DNA of 64,000 nucleotides. It comes from Arboricoccus pini (GTDB lineage Bacteria; Pseudomonadota; Alphaproteobacteria; Geminicoccales; Geminicoccaceae). The first letter of the stretch is position 1, and every line of letters begins with the position of its first letter. The position numbers were made by a program, and so were the translations under genes. The DNA is taken from positions 62,001 through 126,000 of the forward strand of contig NZ_FYEH01000005.1 of assembly GCF_900187945.1 (NCBI RefSeq), given 5' to 3'. This document shows positions 30,219 through 39,818 of the stretch, one piece after another. The notes beneath the pieces were generated by a model. The model saw nothing but the letters and a program-made list of their open reading frames with translations. It had not been told where the DNA came from and did no database searches.

Positions 30219-32117
30219 CTAAGGCAGATCGTCTTCGTCTGGAAGACGGGTCAATCTCTCTCCCTGCTCGCCGGATTGGCTGGCCGGCATCAAGTCACGC
30301 GAATTATCATCCTCGGCCGGCTCCCCATCCAAGGGTCGCTGACGTTGCCATAGGCGCGCATAAAGCCCCCGGTGTTGCAAGAGCGATCGATGAGTTCCTT
30401 GTTCTGCAATCCTGCCCTCCGCAAGGACGATGATCTCGTCGCTGTCGATCACGGTGGAAAGCCGGTGGGCGATGACCACCGTCGTTCGTCCGGCCGAGAT
30501 TCTCTGCAATTGGATTTGCAACTCACGCTCCGTACGGCTGTCGAGGGCGGACGTTGCCTCGTCGAGTACAAGAATCACCGGGTTTTTCAAAACGACGCGC
30601 GCGATCGCGACCCTTTGCTTCTCGCCGCCCGACAACTTCAGCCCACGTTCACCGACCAGCGTGTCGTAGCCCTCCGGAAGGGTGCGGATGAACGTGTCGA
30701 TCTGCGCGACCCGCGCGGCCTCAACGATTTCGTCGCGGTCGGACCCTGGCCTTCCATACGCGATGTTGGCGGCAATGGTGTCGTTGAACAGCACAGTGTC
30801 CTGCGGCACTACACCAATCACATCATGCAAGGAGGCGAGCTTGACTTGGCGAAGGTCGTGGCCATCGATTTCGATCCTGCCGTCGCTGGGGTCATAGAAA
30901 CGGAAGAGCAACCGGGCGATCGTCGATTTACCGGCACCGGAGGCGCCGACGATGGCGAGCTTGCGCCCAGGACGGACTTCGAAGTCGATACCTTCCAGAA
31001 TGGGGCGGCGCGCGTCGTAGGCGAAAGATACCTGGATGAATCGCAACCTGCCGCCAGCGATACGGATGGGCTCAGCGTTCGGAGCATCGGCGATTTCCGG
31101 CCGCCTTTGCTTAAGACTGTGGATCATTTCGAGGTCGATTACGGCCTGCTTCAATTGGCGGTAGACAAAGCCCAGCAGGTTCAGCGGGACATAAAGTTGC
31201 AGGAGAAAGGTGTTGAGTAATACCACGTCGCCCGCCGTGAGCTTGCCCGCCACGACGTCGGCCGCCCCAAGAATCATCAGGATCGTCAAACCGGCTGCGA
31301 TGATCGCTCCCTGGCCGGCGTTCAGGAAGGCGAGGCTGGTGGCTGATTTCACGGCCGCATCTTCATAAGCTGCGAGCGATCGATCCAGCCGCGCGACCTC
31401 GAGTGCCTCGTTGCCGAAGGCTTTGACGACTTCGAAGTTGATGAGGCCATCGACAGCGACCGCATTAAGGTCGTTGTTGCGCGTGTTCATCTCGCGGCGA
31501 TATTGCGTTCGCCATTCGGAAGTGACAATTGTGAACAGCGCGTAAGCGCCGATGGTCAGAAAAGTTATTGCCGCGTAGATCGGCGAATAATGGACAAGCA
31601 GGACGACTAGAACGAGCACGAACTCAATCGCCGTCGGTACTAGGCTGAAAATCAGTGAATCCAGGATGACGTCCATGCTGGCAACGCCGCGGTCGACAGC
31701 GCGAGCCAATTCGCCCGAGCGTCGCTCGAGGTGAAAACGCAGCGAAAGCTCGAAGATGTGGGCATAGGTTGAGCGCGCCAATTCACGGCCAGAACGATAA
31801 TTGACCCTGGCGAAAAGCGTCTCCTTCACCTGGGCCAGGAAGCCATTGCCAAAGCGCGCGGCCCCGTAGCCCATTAGTGCGCCTAAAGGCAGAATGCCAA
31901 AACCGGTAACGCGAAGCGCGTCGACCACTGTGCGAAGGAAGAACGGTACTGTCAAGTTGACGAGCTTGCCGGCAATCATGACAACCAGCGCCATCACGAT
32001 GCGTCGGCGAAGCGCGGGTGTATCCGCCGGCCAGAGATAGGGAAAGACCAGGCCCGCGAGATCCCGCAACGTGATCTTGCCTTCGGGCTGTGTGTGGTCA
32101 ATAGGACGAGCTTTCAA
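30219..32117 (-). CDS. ABC exporter, half-transporter of the Atm1/HMT type (permease-ATPase fusion)
   Basis: The 632-residue fusion has six transmembrane helices in the first 330 residues (for example [19 protein letters not shown] and [19 protein letters not shown]) and one ATPase domain. Walker A is [15 protein letters not shown], the signature is [16 protein letters not shown], and Walker B is [12 protein letters not shown]. The loop [20 protein letters not shown] followed by [16 protein letters not shown] is characteristic of Atm1-like exporters, which move glutathione-linked sulfur or metal conjugates. As the first gene before nrdR, it may share a transcript with the riboflavin operon. 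Substrate assignment is inference from family. Confidence 0.9.
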   Translation of the reverse strand: MKARPIDHTQPEGKITLRDLAGLVFPYLWPADTPALRRRIVMALVVMIAGKLVNLTVPFFLRTVVDALRVTGFGILPLGALMGYGAARFGNGFLAQVKETLFARVNYRSGRELARSTYAHIFELSLRFHLERRSGELARAVDRGVASMDVILDSLIFSLVPTAIEFVLVLVVLLVHYSPIYAAITFLTIGAYALFTIVTSEWRTQYRREMNTRNNDLNAVAVDGLINFEVVKAFGNEALEVARLDRSLAAYEDAAVKSATSLAFLNAGQGAIIAAGLTILMILGAADVVAGKLTAGDVVLLNTFLLQLYVPLNLLGFVYRQLKQAVIDLEMIHSLKQRRPEIADAPNAEPIRIAGGRLRFIQVSFAYDARRPILEGIDFEVRPGRKLAIVGASGAGKSTIARLLFRFYDPSDGRIEIDGHDLRQVKLASLHDVIGVVPQDTVLFNDTIAANIAYGRPGSDRDEIVEAARVAQIDTFIRTLPEGYDTLVGERGLKLSGGEKQRVAIARVVLKNPVILVLDEATSALDSRTERELQIQLQRISAGRTTVVIAHRLSTVIDSDEIIVLAEGRIAEQGTHRSLLQHRGLYARLWQRQRPLDGEPAEDDNSRDLMPASQSGEQGERLTRLPDEDDLP

Positions 32118-32232
32118 TCATTCCTGCCGAGTTGTGTCCGGTGCCCAGCAGAGAGTTGGGGCCGGAGCTTGCTCTGCCGCAGCGACGTCGCGATGAAATG
32201 TCGTTGGCCGATCTTGGAGGAAGTGCAACAAA

Positions 32233-33612
32233 ATGGCGAATGCCGCGCACTTACTCGACTTCGTGATCGGTAGCGTGGGCACTGCCGGCGGCCTTCTGGC
32301 AAATCGGATTTCGGCAAACGGGCGCTGGCTTGTCCTCCTCCTGGAGGCTGGTGGGAGCGACAAGCAGTTCTGTGACCACGTACCGTCGGATATCTCTACA
32401 CGTATAATCGCCAGAAGATCGACTGGTGCTTGAAGACCGGCCCGAGGCAGGCTGAACGGCCGCGAACTGGACTATCCGCGCAGCCGCGTCCTGGGCGGCT
32501 CGTCGTCGGTCAATAGCATGATCTGTATGTGCGGCCAGGAGCGTGACTATGGCAGCTGGACGCAGCAAGGTAATCCAGGCTGGTCTTGTGACAAGGTGCT
32601 CCCATTCTTCAGAAAAATTAGAAGATCATTTTGCCGCTGCCAGCGCCTATCATGGCAATCGGGCGAGGAATGGCGCGTTGAAAGACGGCGACTTCGATGG
32701 TCTATCCTCGAAGCCTGAAATCGCGCGGCCGTCGAGGTGGGTATCCCAGCCGTCGATGATCTCAATACGGGCGACAATGAGCGCTCCTGCTATCTCGAGG
32801 TCAATCAGCGCCGCAGCGTCCGTTGGAACAGCAGCAAGGCTTTTTGCGACCTGCGAGGCACCGACTGAACCTCGAAGTGAAAACCGACCTCCATGTCCAG
32901 CGTCTGTTGCGTAAGGACGGGCGTTGCCACGGGCTGTACTATATACGAGCTGAAGGAAGGATTGCGCGGGTCGCAGTGGCGCGCGAGGTCGTGCCTGCAG
33001 TCGGTGCCATACGCTCGCTGCATACCTTGCAGCCCTCCGGTATTGGCGACGGGCGAAGCTCGCTTCTGTTGGTATCTTGGCTCAGCATGATTTGCCGAGT
33101 GTGGGCGCCAATCTCCGAGATCGTTTGCAGCAGCGGGCAGTTTATGGCGTCAGCCTTGAAAGGACGTTGAACACGATGGCGCTCAGCCCCTGGTCCCAGG
33201 TCAAGATCGCTAAAGAATACGCCCTTTTTCGCAGAACGCCGCTGACGATGGCGCCGTCGCAGTAAGTTGCTTTTACCCGTAGCGATCCCCGTTTCGAGAC
33301 ACCCAATGTGCAACTCCACGTCCAGTCGCTTTCACTCGATCAGCCGCTCCACCGGTTTCCAGCCATGACGGTATCAATCTGCGACAGAGGAGCCGTGGGA
33401 CGGTATTGCTTGTCACCGCTGATCTGATCGCTCCTCCTTTCAATGCGCCGCGCTATCTTTCGACCGAGAAGGATTGCGGGGTCGCGGTAGAATCGCTGCG
33501 TCTCGCTCGCTGCCTGATAGCGGTGACGGCATTGGTAATACGCGATTGCCTTTAAGAGGTTGATCGGGATGATAGTCAAAACAGCCCAAGGCCGAGCCGC
33601 CAGATCTTGCCC
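32233..33612 (+). pseudogene. GMC-family oxidoreductase (choline-dehydrogenase-like) pseudogene
   Basis: Pieces of one flavoprotein occur in order in shifting frames. The FAD-binding start is VIGSVGTAGGLLANRISANG with VLLLEAGGSDK. Then come YLYTYNRQKIDWC in another frame, GRELDYPRSRVLGGSSSVNS (GMC signature 1) with RDYGSW and NPGW, GEEWRVERRRLRW, VNQRRSVRWNSSKAF, SVGANLRDRLQQRAVYGVS, YALFRRTPLTMAPSQ, and finally RYLSTEKDCGVAVESLRLAR. A full gene would need about 530 codons in one frame. Here several frameshifts and internal stops separate the pieces, so it is not functional. It is bounded by the ABC exporter gene (divergent) and the helix-hairpin-helix gene. Confidence 0.88.
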
Positions 33613-33622
33613 GGAGGTAATT

Positions 33623-34144
33623 ATGGATTTGTGGTCACTTTCTATCGGGTTTCTTCTCGGCGTTGTCGTAGCGATTGTCATTGCTTGGGTCGCTGTCAGC
33701 CGTGCCAGCGAGCGGCGACTTGTGGCAATCGAGAAGGATGCGCAGGATCAGATCCAACGAGCGATGCAAGAGGCTCGTGACGCCGACCTTGCCCATCGCG
33801 AAACGAAAGAGCGGCTGATCGCGCTGGAACTCGCGCGCGCCGCGGTGCCGGTCGCGCAACCCGCAGCGGACAAAGCCCCAAGCCTCGCTAACTCAAATAG
33901 GGACCGCCCCTCCTATTCGCGGCCGGCAGCCAACAATCTCAAGCGCATTCGTGGCATAGGTCGGGCGGTCGAAAAGCGTTTGAACGGCATGGGCATCACA
34001 ACGATAAGCGCGCTGGCCGAACTTGGGCCCGATCAGATCAAGTCGATCGAGGAAAGGCTGGGCTTTCCTGGTCGTGTCGAGCGAGAGGCATGGATCGTGC
34101 AGGCTCGGGCTTTGTCGGAAGCCGACGCCCGCGATCGTGCTTGA
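33623..34144 (+). CDS. Membrane-anchored protein with C-terminal helix-hairpin-helix domain
   Basis: The ATG at 33623 has GGAGG directly upstream and gives 173 residues. An N-terminal membrane helix (LWSLSIGFLLGVVVAIVIAW) is followed by a charged, probably coiled-coil stretch (residues 25-75). A Pro/Ser-rich linker leads to a helix-hairpin-helix domain: LKRIRGIGRAVEKRLNGMGI, then TTISALAELGPDQIKSIEER. This resembles the HhH domain appended to alphaproteobacterial proteins such as some L21 and NuoE homologues. Such domains usually bind DNA or mediate protein contacts. A membrane-tethered HhH is unusual; function unknown. Confidence 0.75.
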   Translation: MDLWSLSIGFLLGVVVAIVIAWVAVSRASERRLVAIEKDAQDQIQRAMQEARDADLAHRETKERLIALELARAAVPVAQPAADKAPSLANSNRDRPSYSRPAANNLKRIRGIGRAVEKRLNGMGITTISALAELGPDQIKSIEERLGFPGRVEREAWIVQARALSEADARDRA

Positions 34145-34155
34145 GTCAACGACAG

Positions 34156-35136
34156 TTATTCTCGTGATGGAGCAGGTCGATCCAGGAGTTGCTCAATGGC
34201 GCGCTCGATTGTCACCTCATTCTTGACGATGCGATCGACGGCATCCGTGATTGGAAGATCAACCTTCAATTTTGCGGCCAGCGCCATTGCCGCACCCGCC
34301 GTCCAGACGCCCTCGGCCAGCGCATGCGATGGGCCTAACAGGTTCTTCCGCTCACCTCCCGTCGCCAGTTCATAGCCAAGGCGCGTATTGCGTGACGTCA
34401 GGCTGGTAGCGGTAAGCATGAGGTCGCCCAGGCCCGCTAGTCCAAGCAATGTCGTCGGCCTGCCGCCTATCGCCGCCGCGAGCCGTCCGATTTCCGCCAA
34501 GCCTCGGGTGATGAGCGCGGCACGGGCATTCTCTCCCAGTTCTTTGCCCATGCAGATGCCTGCAGCGATTGCGATCACGTTCTTCATGGCCCCTGCAATC
34601 TCAACCCCCGCCACGTCATCAGAGGGGTAGAGGCGGAAAGCCGGCGTCTTGAGGAGGTGGGCGATGTGGGCGGCGTCTTCGATACTTTCGGCGGCTAGCG
34701 TGACCGCTGAAGGTTTTTCTAGAGCAACCTCCGCTGCGAAAGCCGGCCCGGACAGAACGGCGATCCTGCGCGTTGGGTTAAGGGCGCGGGCAACCTCGCT
34801 CAAACGCGCCCCGCTAGGCCGTTCGAGGCCTTTCGCGCAGATCACCAGAGATGAAGTGCCAGTGGGTAGAAGGCGGCAAAGTTCGCGCAAGGCTTGAGCG
34901 GGGACGGCCACCAAGATGCAATCTGCCGCGTGAAAATCTTGGATGGCGGCGGCTATCGTGATTCGACGATCCAATGTCAGGCCTGGCATCCGCCGGCGAT
35001 TTTCCCGCGTCCGACGAACATCGCTCGCCTGTTCGGTGTCGCGCATCCACCAGATGACACTATTGTCCGCTCGGGCGGCTGTCTGGGCCAGAGCGGTTCC
35101 CCATGCCCCTCCACCGACAACGGCGATCTTTGCCAT
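34156..35136 (-). CDS. gpsA: Glycerol-3-phosphate dehydrogenase [NAD(P)+]
   Basis: Reduces dihydroxyacetone phosphate to sn-glycerol 3-phosphate for phospholipid synthesis. The 326 residues start with the dinucleotide fold IAVVGGGAWGTALAQTAARA. Later come LSGPAFAAEVALEKPSAVTL, the catalytic lysine segment EIAGAMKNVIAIAAGICMGK and LAGLGDLMLTATSLTSRNTR. It is divergent from the PEPC-like gene, with 166 bases between them. Confidence 0.96.
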   Translation of the reverse strand: MAKIAVVGGGAWGTALAQTAARADNSVIWWMRDTEQASDVRRTRENRRRMPGLTLDRRITIAAAIQDFHAADCILVAVPAQALRELCRLLPTGTSSLVICAKGLERPSGARLSEVARALNPTRRIAVLSGPAFAAEVALEKPSAVTLAAESIEDAAHIAHLLKTPAFRLYPSDDVAGVEIAGAMKNVIAIAAGICMGKELGENARAALITRGLAEIGRLAAAIGGRPTTLLGLAGLGDLMLTATSLTSRNTRLGYELATGGERKNLLGPSHALAEGVWTAGAAMALAAKLKVDLPITDAVDRIVKNEVTIERAIEQLLDRPAPSRE

Positions 35137-35302
35137 CCCTCGACTTGGCTCCCTTCCGCTACATACGCGATTCGATCATCTAACAGGCCTTGCTATCTGG
35201 CGACAGCCGATAGCGGATGAGATCGCTATTCGAGCAAACTGATATTGCGCCGCAGCATCCAGCGGGGCAGTTTCGAACAGCAATCAGGGGGGAACTGGGG
35301 AT

Positions 35303-38254
35303 ATGACTATCGCTGCCGTCAAACAGGAAAAAGGACGATCAGCGGGATCCCCCTCCCTGAATAAGGACAAAGGCGGATCGGCTGTGGAAGAGCTGCGCTC
35401 TCGGCTGTATCAGCTCAGGGAAAAGAGTGAGCAGGATCCTTATACCAGTCCGATCAAGCTGCTGGCTTTGGATATAAGGCAACGTCTTGCCGACGGTAGG
35501 ATTTCGGAAGAATCGCTCGAGCCGCTCGTCCAAAGGCTGACTGTCACCGCCGCGCGGAGCCGTGCCGGCATTCTTCGGCGCTATCTGGGCGAACTTGGCG
35601 AAGCATCGAACAACGAGACGATCGGGCGGCTCATTCGCGGTCTGGCGTTTGAGAACGATAGTTTGGTGCCATTCGAAACCTTCAAGGAGCGGCTGGAGCG
35701 TGCCTATTATGGCTTCGTGATCACCGCGCATCCCACTTTCAGCCTGGCGGTGGATTTGCAGCGTGACCTCATGGCACTGGTCGAGAGGGAAGACGACCCG
35801 CTTGCAATTGAACGGCTGGAGCGATCGGCGCATCGCCCCGATCCCCTGGTTACTCTCGACTATGAGCAAGATCGCGCAAATGAGGCGATCCTAAATCTTC
35901 TGACGGCGATCTCGAACTGTTATCGTATCGCACTCGACGTCGGCGCAGAACTATACCCTGAACAATGGCGGACGCTCTCGCCGAAGCTCGTCACGCTCGC
36001 GACCTGGGTCGGGTATGATACCGATGGCCGGTCCGACATCCTCTGGTCGACGACCTTTGCCAAGCGGCTCCGCATGAAGCACATTCAGCTTCTGCGATAT
36101 CGCGAGACGATCCAGGCGATCGTGCGCGCGGCCGGTCCCACCTCCGTGCTCATTTCGAGCCTCGAACTGATCGAGGCCAGATTAAGCTTGGCCATCAAAA
36201 CGGCCGCCGATGAACTACAGGTTCTGGACAGGGCCGCTGTCAAACCGTTCACCAAGCAGGAATTGGCGCGCCTCTCAAAGCAAATGATCGAGAGCGGCAC
36301 GGGTAGGTTGGTGCACGCACGGCAAATCCTGGAACTCATGGACCGTGCTATTGCGCAAGCCGAAGATCCGGGCCTTGTTCGCGAACTCCTGGTGCTCAAG
36401 GCCGAGATCAAAAATCACGGCTTGGCCGCGGCGCGCTCGCATCTGCGGATCAATAGCCTGCAACTGCATAATGCGATCCGCAAGCAGATCGGCATGGACC
36501 ATGCGGCCGATGATCCCAGCTATCGGTTGAGCTACCTGCGAGCGATCACGGAAGAGCTGAATAACGTCAGACCGGTTCAAGTCAATTTCGGTACTGTGCA
36601 AGACGAAAGGGCCACGGCGCGTCGAGTCTTCATGACGATGGCGCAGATGCTGAAGTTTATTGACGCGGGCGAGCCCATCCGCTTCCTGATCGCCGAATGT
36701 GAAAGCGGCTTTACGTTGTTGGTGGCGCTATATTTTGCCAAGCTTTTTGGCATTGAGCGACTGATCGACATCTCGCCTTTGTTTGAAACACGCAACGCCC
36801 TTGAGCGGGGTGTGCAGATCATCGACGAGGCACTCAGCGTGCCAGTCTATCGCGACTACGTTAAGGGCAGGGGCCGTCTTTGCCTTCAGGCCGGCTTCAG
36901 TGATGCCGGACGATATCTCGGCCAATTGGCGGCGGCGGTGGCGATCGAGCGCGTGCGACTGGGCCTGGCCGAGGTTCTGCAGGCGAAAGGCCTCGACGAT
37001 ATCGAGGTGATTTTCTTCGATACACATGGCGAGAGCATTGGCCGTGGTGGCCATCCTCTCAGCCTCGCGGATCGCTTTCGTTACTTGGATTCGCCTGAGA
37101 GTCGACGGCGCTTTCAGCGTGCGAATATCCGCCTGCGTGAGGAGACCAGTTTCCAAGGAGGGGATGGCTATCGATACTTCCTCTCGAGCAAGACGGCGCT
37201 TGCCGTCCTCACGCGTTCGCTCGAGCATTTTCTTGGCACGCCCCAGGAAACGGACGATCCTTTCTATGTCGACACCTCCTATATCGACGAGTTTTTCGCC
37301 ACCATCGAGCAATTCAACGCGCGCGTGATCGCGGACCCATGCTATGCGGCGCTACTGACGCTTTTCAGTTCGAATTTACTCTATCCGTCGGGGTCGAGAT
37401 CGTTACGTCGGCAATTCGACGCCCCTGGGGCGAAGCAGGCGATCGATCATCCTTCGCAAATCCGTGCCATTCCCCATAACAGCATCCTGCAGCAGTTTGG
37501 CATTCTCGCCAACACGATCGGCGGTCTCGGACAGGCAGTCGGCAAGAACCCCGAACGTTTCCTTGAGCTATATCGTGAAAGCGCGAGGTTCCGCCGGCTG
37601 ATGACGATGGTCGAGCATGCCTTCATGTTCACCGATCTTGAAGTCGTTCGCGGCTATCTCGATCTCTTCGATCCTGCTTCCTGGCTAAAAGCCGCTTGGG
37701 ATGCACGCGAACCGGTGGAACGCGAGCAATGCATGTCGATTGCAGCACTCATCGAGCACGCCAATCTTCACGATCGAGTCTCACGCATCTTCCGTATCTT
37801 CCGACGTGATCATCTGGACCTGGCTTGGGCACTGCGTGCCCACCGCCGGGCTACCAGGAGCGTCGGCGACGAGCCGATCGCGGTCGATCCAGAAACGCGC
37901 GACAATATGCATCTGTTGCACGCGACTCGACTGGCGCTCATCGAGCGGATCATGCGCCTGGCTGTGCAGGTGCCCGACTTCAGCGACCGCCATCCAACGA
38001 CCAGGGCCGGTCTCGTCATGGCGATTATTCAACTCGACATTGAACCTGCTCTCCAGCTTTTGGGCGAGGTATTTCCTCTGGTCGACGGTGCTGACGAGGC
38101 CGTCGATTTCGGGGAACCTTCCACCTATCAGGAAGGCGGCGCTCACTCCTACGCGCAAGAGCACATGACGATATTTCGGCCGATCGCACGGGATTACGAC
38201 CTGATCCGCCGTATTAGTACGGCTCTCGTCCACCATCTCGGAGCGTTGGGATGA
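35303..38254 (+). CDS. Phosphoenolpyruvate carboxylase family protein with altered catalytic motifs
   Basis: A 983-residue protein of the PEPC superfamily. Homology is seen at VITAHPTFSLAV (His 143, matching the TAHPTE catalytic His), IDISPLFETRNALERGVQII, FSDAGRYLGQLAAAVAIERV, IFFDTHGESIGRGGHPLSLA (about 570-589), SGSRSLRR and RAIPHNSILQQFG. Compared with classic PEPC, TAHPTE has become TAHPTF, and the loop lysine of the YSDSxKD motif is replaced (FSDAGR). The FHGRGGSIGRGG loop reads FDTHGESIGRGG, losing its first His and Arg but keeping the second Arg. The two late arginines appear retained. It may be a divergent anaplerotic PEPC or an enzyme with another activity. It stands alone, followed by its own terminator. 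Confidence 0.8.
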   Translation: MTIAAVKQEKGRSAGSPSLNKDKGGSAVEELRSRLYQLREKSEQDPYTSPIKLLALDIRQRLADGRISEESLEPLVQRLTVTAARSRAGILRRYLGELGEASNNETIGRLIRGLAFENDSLVPFETFKERLERAYYGFVITAHPTFSLAVDLQRDLMALVEREDDPLAIERLERSAHRPDPLVTLDYEQDRANEAILNLLTAISNCYRIALDVGAELYPEQWRTLSPKLVTLATWVGYDTDGRSDILWSTTFAKRLRMKHIQLLRYRETIQAIVRAAGPTSVLISSLELIEARLSLAIKTAADELQVLDRAAVKPFTKQELARLSKQMIESGTGRLVHARQILELMDRAIAQAEDPGLVRELLVLKAEIKNHGLAAARSHLRINSLQLHNAIRKQIGMDHAADDPSYRLSYLRAITEELNNVRPVQVNFGTVQDERATARRVFMTMAQMLKFIDAGEPIRFLIAECESGFTLLVALYFAKLFGIERLIDISPLFETRNALERGVQIIDEALSVPVYRDYVKGRGRLCLQAGFSDAGRYLGQLAAAVAIERVRLGLAEVLQAKGLDDIEVIFFDTHGESIGRGGHPLSLADRFRYLDSPESRRRFQRANIRLREETSFQGGDGYRYFLSSKTALAVLTRSLEHFLGTPQETDDPFYVDTSYIDEFFATIEQFNARVIADPCYAALLTLFSSNLLYPSGSRSLRRQFDAPGAKQAIDHPSQIRAIPHNSILQQFGILANTIGGLGQAVGKNPERFLELYRESARFRRLMTMVEHAFMFTDLEVVRGYLDLFDPASWLKAAWDAREPVEREQCMSIAALIEHANLHDRVSRIFRIFRRDHLDLAWALRAHRRATRSVGDEPIAVDPETRDNMHLLHATRLALIERIMRLAVQVPDFSDRHPTTRAGLVMAIIQLDIEPALQLLGEVFPLVDGADEAVDFGEPSTYQEGGAHSYAQEHMTIFRPIARDYDLIRRISTALVHHLGALG

Positions 38255-38257
38255 AAG

Positions 38258-38286
38258 AAAAAAGGCGACCTTCCGGCCGCCTTTTT
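38258..38286 (+). terminator. Intrinsic terminator of the PEPC-like gene
   Basis: AAAAAGGCG-A-CC pairs with GG-C-CGCCTTTTT (one A/C mismatch) around a TTCC loop, starting just after the stop codon. The T-run on this strand and A-run on the other suggest it can also end the convergent hspQ transcript. Confidence 0.9.
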
Positions 38287-38308
38287 GCATATTTTATGAT
38301 GTCCAGAT

Positions 38309-38662
38309 TTAGTTCCGCAGCGTTCGCTTCGGCTCGTAAGAGCCATCCTTCAATTGGGAAAAAAAATCGGTAAGCTGCGGATGCTCGATCGGCTCGCCCG
38401 TCTGGTCGGCCAGAAGGTTCTGTTCTGAGACATAGGCCACATAGTAGCTGTCTTCATTCTCGGCCAGCAGATGATAGAAGGGTTGGTCACGCTCGGGACG
38501 GACATCCTCTGGAATGGCCTCATACCACTCCTCGCTATTGGAGAATGTCGGGTCAACGTCGAACACCACGCCACGGAAATCGTAGCGACGATGCCTTACC
38601 AATTGCCCGATCGAGAATTTCGCCGCACGTTCCATCTTCGCAATTCCGCTGTCGACCGGCAT
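38309..38662 (-). CDS. hspQ: Heat shock protein HspQ (hemimethylated-DNA-binding-like domain)
   Basis: Small protein with the YccV/HspQ fold. In enterobacteria it modulates Lon-dependent proteolysis and binds hemimethylated DNA. The core reads KFSIGQLVRHRRYDFRGVVF, then FDVDPTFSNSEEWYEAIPED and QPFYHLLAENEDSYYVAYVS. Starts are possible at 38683, 38662 and 38635. I use 38662 because GGGGGAG lies upstream, though E. coli-length homologues begin just before KFSIGQ. It converges on the PEPC-like gene and shares the terminator region. Confidence 0.9.
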   Translation of the reverse strand: MPVDSGIAKMERAAKFSIGQLVRHRRYDFRGVVFDVDPTFSNSEEWYEAIPEDVRPERDQPFYHLLAENEDSYYVAYVSEQNLLADQTGEPIEHPQLTDFFSQLKDGSYEPKRTLRN

Positions 38663-38761
38663 TTTTGTTGAACGCTCCCCCATGCTGGAGATCTCATGCG
38701 ATCAAATCGTTAGGCACATATTGTGTTTCATTTCGGCGACGCCAAGCGGTTGGGTGGATCC

Positions 38762-39631
38762 TCAAGGCTTTCGCAGGTTCACGATAAGGCTGGAGGTGTC
38801 ATAGCGTGAGCCACCCTGTTGCTGGACCATCCGGTAGAGTTGATCGACTGCGGCGATGATGGGGAGCGGTGCGCCATTGTGACGTGCCTCTTCGATTGCA
38901 ATACGCAGATCCTTTCGCATCCAATCGACGGCAAAACCGAAGTCAAATTTCCCTTCGACCATTGTCTTCCAGCGATTTTCCATCTGCCAGGACTGCGCCG
39001 CTCCTTTGGATATGGTCGCCAGAACGCGATCCGTATCGAGCCTCGCCGCGAGCGCAAAGTTGACCGCTTCCGCAAGCCCCTGCACGACGCCGGCGATGCA
39101 GATCTGGTTGACCATCTTGGTCAGTTGTCCTGCGCCCACCGGACCCATATGGGTGATCGTCCGGCCATAGGCCTGCATGATGGGCTCGGCTCTGGCGAAA
39201 GTCTCTTCATTTCCCCCACACATGATGGTCAAGATGCCATTCTCTGCGCCGGCCTGCCCACCTGAAACCGGGGCATCCATGAAGAGCGCGCCTTTTTCAC
39301 GCGTCGCTAGGTCCAACTCACGGGCAATGTCGGCAGAGGCGGTCGTATGATCGACCAGAATGGCACGCTTATCGAGAGCACCGAGAACTCCCTCATCGCC
39401 ATAGACGACTGAGCGAATATCGTTGTCGTCGCCAACCATCGTGAAGACAATTTCGGCACCTTGTGCGGCATCCCTGGGTGTGTCGTGGGCCGAGCCACCG
39501 TGTTGTTTGACCCAGGCTTCGGCCTTTTTCTTCGTTCGATTGAAGACACGAAGCTCGTGGCCCTTCGCGGCGAGGTGACCTGCCTGCGGATATCCCATGA
39601 CCCCAAGGCCGATGAAGGCAATCTTCACCAT
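38762..39631 (-). CDS. NAD(P)-dependent beta-hydroxyacid dehydrogenase (3-hydroxyisobutyrate dehydrogenase / tartronate semialdehyde reductase family)
   Basis: 289 residues with the N-terminal dinucleotide-binding motif VKIAFIGLGVMGYPQAGHLA, the substrate-binding loop DAPVSGGQAGAENGIL and the catalytic lysine in GAGQLTKMVNQICIAG (about residue 171). The C-terminal all-helical domain ends DTSSLIVNLRKP. The family oxidises or reduces short 3-hydroxy acids such as 3-hydroxyisobutyrate, tartronate semialdehyde or succinic semialdehyde. The substrate cannot be told from sequence alone, and no pathway neighbours are present. Confidence 0.88.
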   Translation of the reverse strand: MVKIAFIGLGVMGYPQAGHLAAKGHELRVFNRTKKKAEAWVKQHGGSAHDTPRDAAQGAEIVFTMVGDDNDIRSVVYGDEGVLGALDKRAILVDHTTASADIARELDLATREKGALFMDAPVSGGQAGAENGILTIMCGGNEETFARAEPIMQAYGRTITHMGPVGAGQLTKMVNQICIAGVVQGLAEAVNFALAARLDTDRVLATISKGAAQSWQMENRWKTMVEGKFDFGFAVDWMRKDLRIAIEEARHNGAPLPIIAAVDQLYRMVQQQGGSRYDTSSLIVNLRKP

Positions 39632-39818
39632 GTCGTTCGTCCCCTCGATAGCTCTGTTGTGCCCAGAAGCTAGACCACTGCTCTCGTGGCCTCAAGGTGA
39701 CCTCCCAGGTGCCGCCTGGACCCCGGGGGGAGCGACTGCCACTATGGGCGAAAGCATGCGCCATCATGCAAGTTAGGCCGCCGGGCCGTCAGTACCTCCA
39801 TCCTTAAGGACGATCGCT

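Noticed and set aside
28587-32117. FMN riboswitch controlling the riboflavin genes
   Set aside because: No room for one: the genes overlap, and the 29 bases before nrdR are too short. None was seen upstream of the exporter gene.
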